A stretch of DNA of 64,000 bases from DATGFK01 sp040007395 (GCA_040007395.1 JBDTVG010000216.1:26997-90996); one strand, 5' to 3'. Positions 34,344 to 44,085 are shown, counted from the stretch's first letter. Program-made: numbers and translations. Notes: generated by a model from the letters alone, not told the origin.

Positions 34344-35138
34344 GTGGCTGACAACGCCAGCGAAAAGCGCCCTACCTACAGTTTCCCGCTGTACGGTTTC
34401 CTGCATCTGTCCTCGTCGATCTTCTTTGATCGGCCTAAACGCTCGTTTTATGTCGATGCCAACTATCTGCTCAACTCGCATACACCGCGCCCACTCCTCA
34501 CCGGGATAGAAAATCTACCGCGTGACGGCGCATTCCTGATCGTGGCAAACCACCATCATCGCGCTGGGTTGTGGATCGGCTGGATTGGCGCGATGCTGGT
34601 TGAGGCAATCTACGCGAGTCGTCCAGTGCAGTTCCCGCTGCGAATTGTTGTCACAGACGCGCAGCGCTTCAAGTTTCGGGGCACAGCACGAGTCTTTCCA
34701 ATCTCCAGTTGGTTCCTGAAACGAGTGGCGATGCTGTGGGGTATGATCCCTATCCCTGGCGAATCGGATGCTGACAACACAACAGGCCGCGCCGCCGCCT
34801 TGAAGCATGTACTGTCGCTGCTGCGTAATGGCGAACCTGTGTTGTTCTTCCCCGAAGGAGATCGCGGTACAGCCTATGGGTTAGTTGAGGCACTGCCGGG
34901 GACAGGATCATTTATCGCGCTGGCAGCACGCCGTGCCCCAATTATCCCTGTAGCATTCTGGGAAGACGGCGATCAGTTACGTGGACACATCGCGCCGCCG
35001 ATTACGCTCACCAGCAGCGACGATGCTGCCGTCCGCCAAGAAGTAATGGTCAGGATTGGGCGTATGCTGCCGCCTTCGATGTGGGGAGCGTATGCCGAGG
35101 CAATTGCCGCCGCAAAAAATACCAACATCGTATCATGA
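34344..35138 (+). CDS. cruD: PlsC-type acyltransferase, probably CruD-like
   Basis: 264 residues from GTG 34344. It has the acyltransferase motifs: VANHHHRAGLWIGW near 65-78 (an H-rich variant of HxxxxD), and LFFPEGDRGT near 168-177 (motif III). In green bacteria CruD adds a fatty acid to glycosylated carotenoids. Its place directly after the glycosyltransferase and cyclase genes supports that role, but a phospholipid acyltransferase role cannot be ruled out. It is the last gene of the cluster. Confidence 0.65.
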   Translation: MADNASEKRPTYSFPLYGFLHLSSSIFFDRPKRSFYVDANYLLNSHTPRPLLTGIENLPRDGAFLIVANHHHRAGLWIGWIGAMLVEAIYASRPVQFPLRIVVTDAQRFKFRGTARVFPISSWFLKRVAMLWGMIPIPGESDADNTTGRAAALKHVLSLLRNGEPVLFFPEGDRGTAYGLVEALPGTGSFIALAARRAPIIPVAFWEDGDQLRGHIAPPITLTSSDDAAVRQEVMVRIGRMLPPSMWGAYAEAIAAAKNTNIVS

Positions 35139-35199
35139 CTTTCACTTTAGGGCGCAAAAAAGGCTGGGATGTGTGGATGACGCAACTCGGTCCGCAAAT

Positions 35200-35418
35200 A
35201 GTCAGATCACAAGTCGTGTTGAGCGGCATACTGTCAAGAACAATGCCGTCACCGAGAAGCGCACAGGCAAAATTAAAGGCTTAAGTCCCACCGTGGAAGG
35301 CAAACGTCACGACAAGAAGCTGGCCGATGACCAGCACTGGGATTTTCCACCCGGTAGCAGGCTCTGGCAGGATACTGGCTTTCAAGGTTACCAGCCTACA
35401 GACTCGACCATCCGATGA
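35200..35418 (+). pseudogene. IS5-like transposase relic
   Basis: The frame reads VERHTVKNNAVTEKRTGKIK, LSPTVEGKRHDKKLADD and GSRLWQDTGFQGY, which is the centre of an IS5-like DDE transposase of a type common in cyanobacteria and Chloroflexota. The N-terminus and the C-terminal third are absent. It separates the carotenoid cluster from the SDR gene. Confidence 0.75.
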
Positions 35419-35548
35419 CGGCATAAATTTGCAGGTTATAGGGGGGATTTTGCCCATATCTACTCCCTTTCCTATTCCCGATAGAGTCTATTTCACATAA
35501 AATAGAAACTGCTTTTATTGGATCGTATCCTTTTTCGTTTCCCTCTCG

Positions 35549-35577
35549 TTGTATAGATGAGATGAATATCTATACAA
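35549..35577. promoter_or_regulatory. Perfect inverted repeat before the SDR gene
   Basis: TTGTATAGAT (35549-35558) and ATCTATACAA (35568-35577) are perfect 10-bp complements with a 9-bp spacer, 13 bases before the start codon. The size and place fit a TetR-, PadR- or similar dimer operator. No regulator gene is adjacent. Confidence 0.65.
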
Positions 35578-35589
35578 AAGAGGCAAACG

Positions 35590-36345
35590 ATGAACAGCCA
35601 ATTGAAGAATAAAACGGCGTTGGTAACGGGTGGCAGCCAAGGGATTGGACGCGGGATTGTAGACGCATTGGCTGCCGAGGGTGTCAATGTGTGGGCCATC
35701 GCACGTAATCCCGAAAATCTCGACTTGCTGAAACAAGACGTGGAAAGCGTGCAAACAATTGCTGGCGATGTGACCGATCCGCAGATCGCGTCTAAGGCCA
35801 TGCGCGAAATCTGCCCCGATATATTAGTGCTCAATGCGGGCGCGACCCCTACAATGGCTCCAATCCAAGATCTGACATGGGAACAGTTCAATCAGGTCTG
35901 GGAAACCGACGTAAAGTCCACCTTCTATTTTGGTCGGGAAGCATTACTGACACCACTCGCGCCGGGAAGTGTAGTAGTGATCGTGTCCAGTGGAGCCGCC
36001 ATCGGCGGTTCGGTACGCTCCGGCAGCTATGCAGGCGCGAAGCGCACCCAGTGGTTTTTAGCGCAATATTTGCAGCAAGAGGCGAACAACCTAAAACTCG
36101 ATCTTCGCTTCGTGACGCTGGTTCCTCGGCAAATCGTCGGTATGACCAAATTGGGTAATACTGCTGCAACGAATTATGCTGCCATGCAAGGCATTACCAA
36201 AGAACAGTATCTAGAGCGAATGGGATCACCCCGGCTCACTCCAGAAATTGTCGGGCAAAATGTTGTCGCGATGCTGACGGAAGATGCCTATCGCACAGGC
36301 ACCGCATTCGGTGTCACGGGTCAAGGGTTGGCATCTCTCGACTAA
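35590..36345 (+). CDS. Short-chain dehydrogenase/reductase
   Basis: 251 residues. The cofactor motif is GGSQGIGRG near 16-24 (TGxxxGIG variant), NAG is at LNAGATP, and the catalytic set is Ser (VSSGAAIGG), Tyr and Lys (YAGAKR). It is a cytoplasmic NAD(P)-dependent oxidoreductase; the substrate is unknown. AGAGGC lies before the ATG. A perfect inverted repeat in its leader suggests a dedicated regulator. Confidence 0.9.
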   Translation: MNSQLKNKTALVTGGSQGIGRGIVDALAAEGVNVWAIARNPENLDLLKQDVESVQTIAGDVTDPQIASKAMREICPDILVLNAGATPTMAPIQDLTWEQFNQVWETDVKSTFYFGREALLTPLAPGSVVVIVSSGAAIGGSVRSGSYAGAKRTQWFLAQYLQQEANNLKLDLRFVTLVPRQIVGMTKLGNTAATNYAAMQGITKEQYLERMGSPRLTPEIVGQNVVAMLTEDAYRTGTAFGVTGQGLASLD

Positions 36346-36379
36346 ATTTCGGCGGTTCAAATAGAAAGCGGAATCCCAT

Positions 36380-37276
36380 ATGACAAGACCAATGCTCCCT
36401 CCCACCCTCACCCCTGTCGAGTTTGAGGCATTGATTTTAGACATTCGACCACAACTTCACCGTTATGCGACCCGCATGACTGGCTCCGTTATCGATGGTG
36501 AGGATGTGGTGCAAGAAGCATTGGTCAAGGCCTATGCGTCGCTACCAGCGCTGGCCCATAACACGAACCTGCGCGGATGGCTGTTCAGGATCACGCACAA
36601 CAAAGCGATTGATCACCTCCGCCGTTACAACGATGAGCCAATGGAACTACTCGATGAATATCTCATGCCCGAAGAAACCGATCTGCCGCTTGAAGAAAAA
36701 GAACTCGCCACCCTTGCCCTATCGATGTTTCTAAAGCTCGCACCGCGCCAACGAAGCTGCGTAATCTTCAAAGATGTGATGGGCTATTCCCTCGCTGAAA
36801 TCTCTGAACTACTGGACGCGACGGTTCCCGAAATCAAAGCGACCTTGCATCGCGGGCGCAGTCGGTTGCGCGAGTTAGCAGCAAACGTTGAAATCACTGC
36901 ACCTCGGCTAGATAAGCACGAGCAAGAACTGTTGGCTCGCTACGTGGATCGCTTTAATGCCCGTGATTTTGATGGCCTGCGTGCCATGTTGACTAACGAA
37001 GTACGCTTAGACCTTGTGGGTCGAACGAAACTACAGGGGAGCGATGAAGTCGCCGATAACTACTTCTACAGATACAGTCTGGTACATGATTGGCGAATGG
37101 CAGTCGGTACAGTGGAAGGTCGCCCCGCCATTCTAGGCTACGATCTTAGTCAAGCATCGTCCCAGCCTGCTTTTTTCATACTGCTTACTTGGGATAATGA
37201 TCAGGTATCGTCTATTCGCGATTACTTCCACGCTCGTCAGGTGATGCGCGATGCCGTGATTACTGTCAACGGGTGA
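36380..37276 (+). CDS. ECF-type sigma factor with SnoaL-like C-terminal domain
   Basis: 298 residues. Region 2 (RMTGSVIDGEDVVQEALVKAY and LRGWLFRITHNKAIDHLRR) and region 4 (LAPRQRSCVIFKDVMGYSLAEISELLD with LHRGRSRLRE) are both clear. From residue 190 a SnoaL-like domain follows (RYVDRFNARDFDGLRAMLTNEV). ECF41/ECF56-like factors carry such a tail, which replaces the anti-sigma factor as a controlling part. It follows the SDR gene by 34 nt in the same direction and may control it. Confidence 0.9.
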   Translation: MTRPMLPPTLTPVEFEALILDIRPQLHRYATRMTGSVIDGEDVVQEALVKAYASLPALAHNTNLRGWLFRITHNKAIDHLRRYNDEPMELLDEYLMPEETDLPLEEKELATLALSMFLKLAPRQRSCVIFKDVMGYSLAEISELLDATVPEIKATLHRGRSRLRELAANVEITAPRLDKHEQELLARYVDRFNARDFDGLRAMLTNEVRLDLVGRTKLQGSDEVADNYFYRYSLVHDWRMAVGTVEGRPAILGYDLSQASSQPAFFILLTWDNDQVSSIRDYFHARQVMRDAVITVNG

Positions 37277-37360
37277 GGTAGAGTCTGCCCACCTACCTTG
37301 CCCCTGAAATAATCAGCGCCGTGAATTGAGGATCAGGCTAATGACTTTACAGTCGCCCGC

Positions 37361-38881
37361 TTATGCGAAGCCGGGGAAGAAGTCTGTCTTGATATGATCC
37401 TTCGCAACTCCCAATTTAAGAAGCGCTTCCTCAAAAGAAGTCACCATTGAATTGGGACCGGAGAGGTAATACACGCAGTTGCGGTAATAGGGGACTTCAT
37501 CTTTGATCATCTTGGCAGAGATATAACCTGTTTTGCCTCTCCAACCCGCTGGAATGTTGTTAGTATCGGTCAGGGTGTAAATCGTCCTGATCCCTAGTTC
37601 GTGCTGCGCTCTGTCGAACACGTCCTTGTAGACAATTTCGTTCGCCGTTCGGTTGGCATAAAACAGCGTGATAGACCGCTTCTGTTTGGTATCCAGCAGA
37701 TATTTGATCATGCTCCTGAACGGCGTAATGCCGATGCCGCCTGCAATAAAGACAAGGCGCTGCTTTGGATCTCTGGGCAAGACGAAATCCCCGGTTAGCT
37801 GTGCCGCCACAATTTCACTATCCCTATCCATTTCCAGCATCGACTGCTTGTAGGAACTGGAATTGCGATAAAACTTGACCCCTAGAATTAGATCGCGTTC
37901 GGTTGGGGATGAAGCTAGCGTGAAATAGCGACGATTGCCTCGACTGTCTGGGTGGTCATGGCCTAGTGTCCATTCCATATATTGTCCCGGCGCAAAAGAC
38001 AGTTTCCGATTAGGCGTGAAAATGAAGTCGAAGGTGTCGGGGGCAGTCTGAATCCGATCTTTGAGTCGGAGAATCAGCTTGGCTTTAGGGCTAACCAGAT
38101 ACGAGAACACATTGCCCATGAGAATGGCTAGCTCTGGCGTAGTGTAAAACGCTCCGATATGGAACTGTGGCGAAAAGAGCAGCCCGACGAAACCGCCATA
38201 AATGATCTGGGTGGTTCGAGTCGGCGGCGTGGTCAATGGCTCCGTAAGGATGACCGCAGCAAAGAAGATCAGCGGCGAGGAAACCGCTGTTTCCTGTATC
38301 GTCAGAATGAGGTTGCTCCCGTTTAAGATAGTCAGAGTCAGAGTCGTGACCATTGCAACAATCAAGAAGCTGAAGACCATTTGAAAGCGTCGGGTTTTCC
38401 TAACGATCAGCAGCCCGCCGATCAGCACAAACGCTAGCATGGGAGCATTACCGACCCACCACGTCGCGGATTGGTTAATTGTTAACGCTGTAATCGCAAC
38501 AGCCAGCGCAACGGGGTTAAATACGTGCTTCCGATTAATGGCAAGGATGTATTTGGAGGCCATTGCCAATACCGCAGCCCACACCAAAAACCATAGATCG
38601 TGGGTCGTCTCCGCTGGGGTAATAATCAGAGCCAGAATCAGCGCGGAGATATACACCGATTCCACATTGGCAGGGACGCGAAATGTATGCGCCAAAACCC
38701 CATTGGCGATCCAGCAGATCGCCGTGATAAACAGCGTCGAAACGATCAAGGTTTGCGAGCTAAAAGGCAGCAGGCCCAACGCGCTAAAAATCGCAGCAAT
38801 ACCAAGCAGGATGATCAGATAGTATAGGATCAACCTATACATCGTGATCGCGTTTAGTCGATTGTCAATGAACTTGATCAT
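37361..38881 (-). CDS. NqrB/RnfD-like membrane domain fused to a ferredoxin-NADP reductase domain
   Basis: 506 residues. The first 260 hold about eight helices resembling NqrB/RnfD (HVFNPVALAVAITAL, ILTEPLTTPP, IIYGGFVGLLFSP), without the SGAT flavin-attachment motif. The C-terminal 235 form an FNR module: RRYFTLASSP (FAD), GGIGITPFRSM (NAD(P)) and YLSGPNSMV. It should move electrons between NAD(P)H and a membrane or outside acceptor. It overlaps the ApbE gene by 17 nt and is the last of three genes of one flavin module. Confidence 0.85.
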   Translation of the reverse strand: MIKFIDNRLNAITMYRLILYYLIILLGIAAIFSALGLLPFSSQTLIVSTLFITAICWIANGVLAHTFRVPANVESVYISALILALIITPAETTHDLWFLVWAAVLAMASKYILAINRKHVFNPVALAVAITALTINQSATWWVGNAPMLAFVLIGGLLIVRKTRRFQMVFSFLIVAMVTTLTLTILNGSNLILTIQETAVSSPLIFFAAVILTEPLTTPPTRTTQIIYGGFVGLLFSPQFHIGAFYTTPELAILMGNVFSYLVSPKAKLILRLKDRIQTAPDTFDFIFTPNRKLSFAPGQYMEWTLGHDHPDSRGNRRYFTLASSPTERDLILGVKFYRNSSSYKQSMLEMDRDSEIVAAQLTGDFVLPRDPKQRLVFIAGGIGITPFRSMIKYLLDTKQKRSITLFYANRTANEIVYKDVFDRAQHELGIRTIYTLTDTNNIPAGWRGKTGYISAKMIKDEVPYYRNCVYYLSGPNSMVTSFEEALLKLGVAKDHIKTDFFPGFA

Positions 38882-39635
38882 GAGTCACGAACCTTTCAAA
38901 GCCGCTGGTCAAAGTTGCCAGACCCGCGTTATCAATCATGTAGCCCTCAAACCCAGTCAGGGTTTCGATGAAAACAATCCCCTCGCGACCCATCGCAAAA
39001 GCGGCGGTAGCGAATCGATCCGCCTCATAGATATTGGGGCCAATCACGGTCAGGCTGACAATCTCGGATAGGATCGAGTCGGGCTGTTTGGGGTTGTAGA
39101 TGTGCTGCCCTCGAATATACGATCCAGAGGTCGCCACGCCTGTGTTACTAATCGACAGCACCTTGACGATCTGATCCGGGTTAAAGGGGTTGCGAATCCC
39201 GACTTGCCATGCTTGCCCCTGAGCGTTGTTACCTTCGGCCTGAATATCGCCCCCGGCTTCGACATAGAAGTTTCGGAAGCCATCATGGCGCAGCAGCGCC
39301 GCCGCATTATAGATCGCCCAACCCTTCACTATCCCCGAAGGGTCATAGCTGCCGTTGCGAGAAATATCGAAGTAGCCATCAGTATCATGTTTGGTTTGGT
39401 CTGCCAGCGCGAATACCAATTTCATGTCGGCGCTAGCCTGATAAAAGGTAATCTGCTTCTGGTTGATCAGGCTGATCTCGCTGCTGTCTTTGTAGGTGCT
39501 GAACTTGTTATCTACGTAGGTAAAGTAATCGAACACCCCATCGATAGTCTGGCTTGCCTTACCCGCCGTATCATCGAAGTTTTCTACAACTTCAATGGTA
39601 ATCGGCATTCCCATCAGAATTCGTGTCTGTTTCAT
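38865..39635 (-). CDS. apbE: FAD:protein FMN transferase
   Basis: 256 residues, close to normal for ApbE without the lipoprotein signal. Motifs: MGMPITIEV at the start, the DPSGIVKGWAI segment near 112-122, EAGGDIQAEG near 142-151 and ATSGSYIRG near 186-194 match the flavin and metal-binding residues. It attaches FMN covalently to a Ser or Thr in SGATxT sites; the neighbour at 39648 has such a site. There is no obvious signal peptide. Confidence 0.92.
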   Translation of the reverse strand: MKQTRILMGMPITIEVVENFDDTAGKASQTIDGVFDYFTYVDNKFSTYKDSSEISLINQKQITFYQASADMKLVFALADQTKHDTDGYFDISRNGSYDPSGIVKGWAIYNAAALLRHDGFRNFYVEAGGDIQAEGNNAQGQAWQVGIRNPFNPDQIVKVLSISNTGVATSGSYIRGQHIYNPKQPDSILSEIVSLTVIGPNIYEADRFATAAFAMGREGIVFIETLTGFEGYMIDNAGLATLTSGFERFVTHDQVH

Positions 39636-39647
39636 AGCTGACCACCT

Positions 39648-40307
39648 CTAGGCTCGCGCTTTGTTCAGTGCCGATTGCAGCGATTGAGCAAAGGCTTCGC
39701 TAGTCAGCGTCGCGCCTGAGATGATGTCTACTTGTGCATTCTGCGCTTGGAGTGCTTCAGTGCGGAGTGCTGGCGCTGCATAAGAATTAATCCGAGCCGA
39801 GGTGCGGCGATCTCTTGGATATTGCAAGAACTGCACATCCATGATCGTTCCACCCTGAATTATCGCTTTGACCTGTACATTGCCGTAATAGGCATCGGTC
39901 ACATCACCGATATACTGCCCGTCTTTATAGCCACTCTGCACAACCACTGTTGGCGAGGGCGGTACAATAGTCGGCTCAACGATTGTCGGGAGCACCGTAG
40001 GTGACGATTCCACTGCTTTGGGTGGCGGAACCATGACCGTTCGTGCTGTTGGTGGTATCGGTGTCGCTGGAACATTCCGGCTCGCCAAAGCAGCGCTAGG
40101 AGTTGTCGATGGGAGGGCAGTCGCCTGTTTAGTTTCCGAAGAAAGGGTAGGCGGTGCAGCTACGTTGAGACTATCGGAGCCATCCGAACCGTTCAAGCGA
40201 TCATGAACGGCATAAACAGCAAAGGTAAACACCACAAAGGCGGAAACCACAAACTGCTTCAAAGGTTGAACAAAATTAGAGGATCTGGGCGGTTGTGCTT
40301 TGGACAT
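39648..40307 (-). CDS. Membrane-anchored FMN-binding protein
   Basis: 219 residues from the ATG at 40307 (AGGA eight bases before; 40340 is open but has no site). One N-terminal membrane helix (about 18-35) is followed by a long Pro/Thr-rich linker that would span the cell wall, then an FMN-binding domain from about 135 (GYKDGQYIGDVTDAYYGNV) ending in IISGATLTSEAF. The SGATLT site is the expected flavinylation point for ApbE. It is upstream of apbE in the operon and is the likely outer electron carrier. Confidence 0.9.
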   Translation of the reverse strand: MSKAQPPRSSNFVQPLKQFVVSAFVVFTFAVYAVHDRLNGSDGSDSLNVAAPPTLSSETKQATALPSTTPSAALASRNVPATPIPPTARTVMVPPPKAVESSPTVLPTIVEPTIVPPSPTVVVQSGYKDGQYIGDVTDAYYGNVQVKAIIQGGTIMDVQFLQYPRDRRTSARINSYAAPALRTEALQAQNAQVDIISGATLTSEAFAQSLQSALNKARA

Positions 40308-40342
40308 GGCAAAATTCCTGTTCCGTATCGGTAAGCACACTC

Positions 40343-40371
40343 ATTATAAATTCAAGCCGCGCAAACTAGCT
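40343..40371 (-). promoter_or_regulatory. Promoter of the flavin electron-transfer operon
   Basis: On the minus strand TATAAT (40348-40343) is a perfect -10, with the poor -35 AGCTAG (40371-40366) 17 bp upstream. A weak -35 next to phased repeats suggests activation. Confidence 0.6.
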
Positions 40372-40407
40372 TAAATCGCCCTCAACTAACCTTAAAATTA
40401 GCTTAAA
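40370..40407. promoter_or_regulatory. CTTAAA direct repeats, OmpR-type binding site candidate
   Basis: CTTAAA lies at 40370-40375, 40391-40396 and 40402-40407. The last two are 11 bp apart and the first two 21 bp, so all are on one face of the helix. The CTTAAA-N5-CTTAAA arrangement is like PmrA/OmpR-family boxes. It overlaps and flanks the -35 of the flavin operon. Confidence 0.6.
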
Positions 40408-40419
40408 TCTGCGTCCTCG

Positions 40420-41268
40420 TTACTCAATAGGCTTGCTGTCATCGTTGCCCCAGTCCTTCCATGAACCGTCGTAGACTGTGCCGCTTTCCAGTCCGGCAAC
40501 CTTCATCGCCAGCAAGCCAAAACTAGCCGATACACCCGAATTGCAATAGATAATCGTTTCTTGCGCGGAGTCATCGATGCCAACTTGCGCGAGTGTCTGA
40601 CGCAGTTGGTCGGGAGGCAGCAGCTTGCCATCGGCGGCAAGCAGCACAGTACGTGGCACATTTACCGCGCCGGGAATGTGTCCGGTGCGGCGTGCGCGGG
40701 CATATTCGCCAGCAAATTCCTGTGGAGATCGCACATCCAATAGGCGAGTGTCGGAGTGTAACGCTTGCAATACCTGATCGCCCGTTCGCCGCCAAGCAGG
40801 ATCGGGTTGTGCCACAAAGTGTGCGGGCGCAACGTTGGGAATCTCGGCAGTAACGGGATGATTCTCAGCAGTCCAAAGTGTCCAGCCGCCATCAAGTACC
40901 GCGACTCGGTGATGTCCATAGTAATTCAGCGCCCACCACAACCGCGCCGCGAACATGCCATTCGCATCGTCATAGACCACCACGAAGGTATCTGGGCCAA
41001 TACCACAGCGATCCATCACGGCGGCGAAGCGTTCTGGCGGGGCAATTGGCGCATGACGCGGATCGGCGGGATCGGTAATCTCGAAGACCCAATCGACAAA
41101 CACCGCGCCGGGAATGTGGCTTTGCTGATAGTCGGCGTAGTGGTTGAAGTAGTGTGGCGTGGGTTCGCTGGCAGGAAGAACATGCCCGCGAATATCGACC
41201 ACGCGCAAATCCGAGTCGGCAAGATGAGTCTCTAGCCAGTCAGTCGTGACCAGTGTATCTGGCAGCAT
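40420..41268 (-). CDS. Sulfurtransferase (rhodanese tandem; mercaptopyruvate or thiosulfate type)
   Basis: 282 residues from the ATG at 41268, which has AAAGGA before it; 41286 is an in-frame alternative. Two rhodanese domains: the first has VVYDDANGMFAARLWW, the second carries the active-site loop IIYCNSGVSAS near 235-245 with the catalytic Cys. It moves sulfur from mercaptopyruvate or thiosulfate to cyanide or thiol acceptors. The CxSGVSA loop does not decide the donor. A single gene unit between the flavin operon and gyrA. Confidence 0.9.
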   Translation of the reverse strand: MLPDTLVTTDWLETHLADSDLRVVDIRGHVLPASEPTPHYFNHYADYQQSHIPGAVFVDWVFEITDPADPRHAPIAPPERFAAVMDRCGIGPDTFVVVYDDANGMFAARLWWALNYYGHHRVAVLDGGWTLWTAENHPVTAEIPNVAPAHFVAQPDPAWRRTGDQVLQALHSDTRLLDVRSPQEFAGEYARARRTGHIPGAVNVPRTVLLAADGKLLPPDQLRQTLAQVGIDDSAQETIIYCNSGVSASFGLLAMKVAGLESGTVYDGSWKDWGNDDSKPIE

Positions 41269-41378
41269 AGCTACAAATCCTTTCATTCAAATGGCTCTAG
41301 GCAACCTATTGTACGCCTAGAGCCACGAGGTTCCACTAGCAAATTTTTCCGTACAGCGATCAAACAATCAGTTATGCG

Positions 41379-43853
41379 CTAGACTTTACCATTGGTGCCG
41401 GGAACATGATTAACCACTTCGGATAGGGCAGGCCGCTGGACAATCTGCGTTAGCGCCTGTACACGATCTGACTTGGCAGTCAACGAGTATATATAATCAC
41501 CTTTGGCGCTGCGTGGGCCATTCGGCGCGGCCTTGAACTTGACCAGCTTGAATTTGCCCCGCACCGTTAAAATAACCACTATATCATTAACGGTGCCAAC
41601 CGTTGCGGCGGCAAGCCTGTCACCGGGCAGCAGTTTCATGGTCACGACCCCAGCACCAGAACGCCCTTGCAGCGGGTAATCCGCCAGCGGGGTTGTCTTG
41701 CCGATCCCGGCTTCTGTGATGACTAACAGATCAGTACCGTTACCAACCGGAGCAGCACTCACCACCCGATCCCCATCATCGTTGAGCTTGATGCCGCGCA
41801 TCCCGCCGGCGGGTAAGCCAGTAGGCCGTACTTCTGACACCTTAAAGCGGATCGCCTGTGCTTCGGCGGTAGCTAAGATAATCTCATCTTCCTCGTTGAC
41901 AAAATGCACCCAGCCTAACCGATCATCACCCACATTCATGACGGTAAAAGCGTGTGCCGTCAGGCCGGGAAGATCGCCAACACGAATCCGTTTGACCTGA
42001 CCGTTAGTTGTCGCAAAGACCAGACAGCAATCTTCGAGCATCGGATCGAGACTGATTGCGCCGACGACATCCTCGCCATTACGCAAATCTGACATGGAGC
42101 GGACTTCATTGCCCAGTGCCGGATCGTCGGTGAGAGGTAACTGCTGGACAGGCAGCGACACAGCACGCCCATCGGAGCTAAACAGGTACAGAATATCTGC
42201 CGTATTGCTCCGCAGCAAGAAGCGCGGCGGATCTTCGGTCTGGGCGGTAAGGCGCGGCGGCGCATCCTTGTAGGTGCGGCTCAGGCGATTGCTCAAGGTG
42301 AGCGTGACCCATGTACTTTCGTTGTGCGCCAACAAATCGGCGGCGCTGACGGCTGTGGCGGGGCCATTGATTACCAGTGTGCGGCGGGGATCATGGTAGC
42401 GGTTTTTGATCTCAGCGAGTTCTTCTGCGATCACAGTACGCATCGCAGCGGGATCTGCTAGAAGCCCTTGCAAGTACGCAATCAGCACGATCTTCTCGTC
42501 ATACTCCGCTTGGATTTTAGTACGTTCCAGCGCGGCAAGGCGACGCAGCATCATATCGAGGATGGCGATGGCTTGCACTTCGGTCAGCTTGAACTTCGCC
42601 ATGAGCGCTTGTCGTGCCACTTCTGGCGACTCACTCTCGCGGATGATCTTGATCACACGATCAATCTTATCCAGCGCGATCAGCAATCCGGCGAGAATAT
42701 GGGCGCGTTCGCTGGCGCGGTTCAGATCGTATTCACTGCGGCGGCGCACTACTTCCAACCGATGATCCAGATAGACGCGCAGCGCTTGTTTGAGCGTCAG
42801 GGTGCGCGGCTCACCATCGACCAGTGCCAGCATAATGATGCTGAATGTATCTTGCAGCGGCGTATATTTGAACAGGTCTTTTAGCACATCGGCGGGATCA
42901 ACATTGCTCTTGCATTCGATCACAATGCGTAAGCCCTGTCGATCCGATTCGTCGCGCAAGTCGCTGATGCCGTCCAACTTGCCGTCGCGCACCAAATCGG
43001 CAATGCGCTCGATTAGGCTGTTTTTGTTGGTTTGGTAGGGAATCTCACTCACGATAATGCGCGTTTTGCCGCGTCCTACATTTTCGATGTGGGCTTTGGC
43101 TCGCACGGTGAGTTTACCACGCCCAGTAGCATACGCTGTGATCAGCAAATCTTCGTCAGATTTGCTATCGCCTCTGAATAACAGCCCTCCTGTCGGGAAA
43201 TCTGGCCCCTGAATAAATTCCATCAGGTGCAGCACATCAACTTCTTCGAGATTTTCCCAGCTATTCAGCATGAAAATCAGTGCGTCGCACACTTCACCGA
43301 GATTGTGCGGCGGGATACTGGTCGACATGCCCACCGCAATCCCCGATGAGCCGTTGACCAGCAAGTTGGGTATCGCCGCAGGCAGGACTGTGGGTTCCAT
43401 CAAACTGCCATCGAAGTTCTCGGTAAAATCAACCGTATCTTTGTCGATATTAGTCAGCAGTTCAAAGCCCATCGAAGTAATACGCGCTTCGGTATAACGC
43501 ATAGCGGCTGGCGCATCACCATCGACACTGCCGAAGTTCCCCTGACCGTCGATCAGCTCATAGCGCATCGAAAAATCCTGCGCCATACGTGCCATCGCAT
43601 CGTAGACCGCCACATCGCCGTGCGGGTGATACTTGCCTAACACCTCCCCGACAATACGAGCGCTCTTGCGAAACGGTGAATCGGCACGAATACCCATATC
43701 GTACATCGCGTACAAAATACGGCGGTGAACGGGTTTCAGCCCATCGCGGGCATCGGGCAGAGCGCGGGCGACAATCACGCTCATCGCGTAATCGAGATAC
43801 GCTTCACGCATCTGCTCGTCAATATTTACGGGACGAATAACCCCTACATCCAT
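41379..43853 (-). CDS. gyrA: DNA gyrase subunit A
   Basis: 824 residues from the ATG at 43853; the frame opens at 43922 but the family starts near here ([20 protein letters not shown]). The catalytic Tyr is in [11 protein letters not shown], and the quinolone region [20 protein letters not shown] is intact. The C-terminal beta-pinwheel is present. The GyrA box, normally QRRGGRG, reads [10 protein letters not shown] and is degenerate, so ParC is an alternative, but the six-bladed length fits GyrA. gyrB is not next to it. Confidence 0.88.
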   Translation of the reverse strand: MDVGVIRPVNIDEQMREAYLDYAMSVIVARALPDARDGLKPVHRRILYAMYDMGIRADSPFRKSARIVGEVLGKYHPHGDVAVYDAMARMAQDFSMRYELIDGQGNFGSVDGDAPAAMRYTEARITSMGFELLTNIDKDTVDFTENFDGSLMEPTVLPAAIPNLLVNGSSGIAVGMSTSIPPHNLGEVCDALIFMLNSWENLEEVDVLHLMEFIQGPDFPTGGLLFRGDSKSDEDLLITAYATGRGKLTVRAKAHIENVGRGKTRIIVSEIPYQTNKNSLIERIADLVRDGKLDGISDLRDESDRQGLRIVIECKSNVDPADVLKDLFKYTPLQDTFSIIMLALVDGEPRTLTLKQALRVYLDHRLEVVRRRSEYDLNRASERAHILAGLLIALDKIDRVIKIIRESESPEVARQALMAKFKLTEVQAIAILDMMLRRLAALERTKIQAEYDEKIVLIAYLQGLLADPAAMRTVIAEELAEIKNRYHDPRRTLVINGPATAVSAADLLAHNESTWVTLTLSNRLSRTYKDAPPRLTAQTEDPPRFLLRSNTADILYLFSSDGRAVSLPVQQLPLTDDPALGNEVRSMSDLRNGEDVVGAISLDPMLEDCCLVFATTNGQVKRIRVGDLPGLTAHAFTVMNVGDDRLGWVHFVNEEDEIILATAEAQAIRFKVSEVRPTGLPAGGMRGIKLNDDGDRVVSAAPVGNGTDLLVITEAGIGKTTPLADYPLQGRSGAGVVTMKLLPGDRLAAATVGTVNDIVVILTVRGKFKLVKFKAAPNGPRSAKGDYIYSLTAKSDRVQALTQIVQRPALSEVVNHVPGTNGKV

Positions 43854-44085
43854 GAGATCCACGCCTTTTGCTCTCGCGTAACGAAGTGTCGTAATATTAA
43901 AGACTGGGGAGATCGCTGTCAAATCCGAACATGAGTTCTAAAGTATACCCGAAGACTCAGTGTATCACAACTTCAAATTTTGTTGTGAGTGCTGATTCAC
44001 TGCTATGGGCAAAATCATGAAGCACGCGACTGAGTAACTTACAAGCAGATTTGCATGAGGTCGAACACTAACGCGACCACCTACA

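Noticed and set aside
34087..34481. Minus-strand frames across crtYd
   Set aside because: Shadows of crtYd and the acyltransferase gene.
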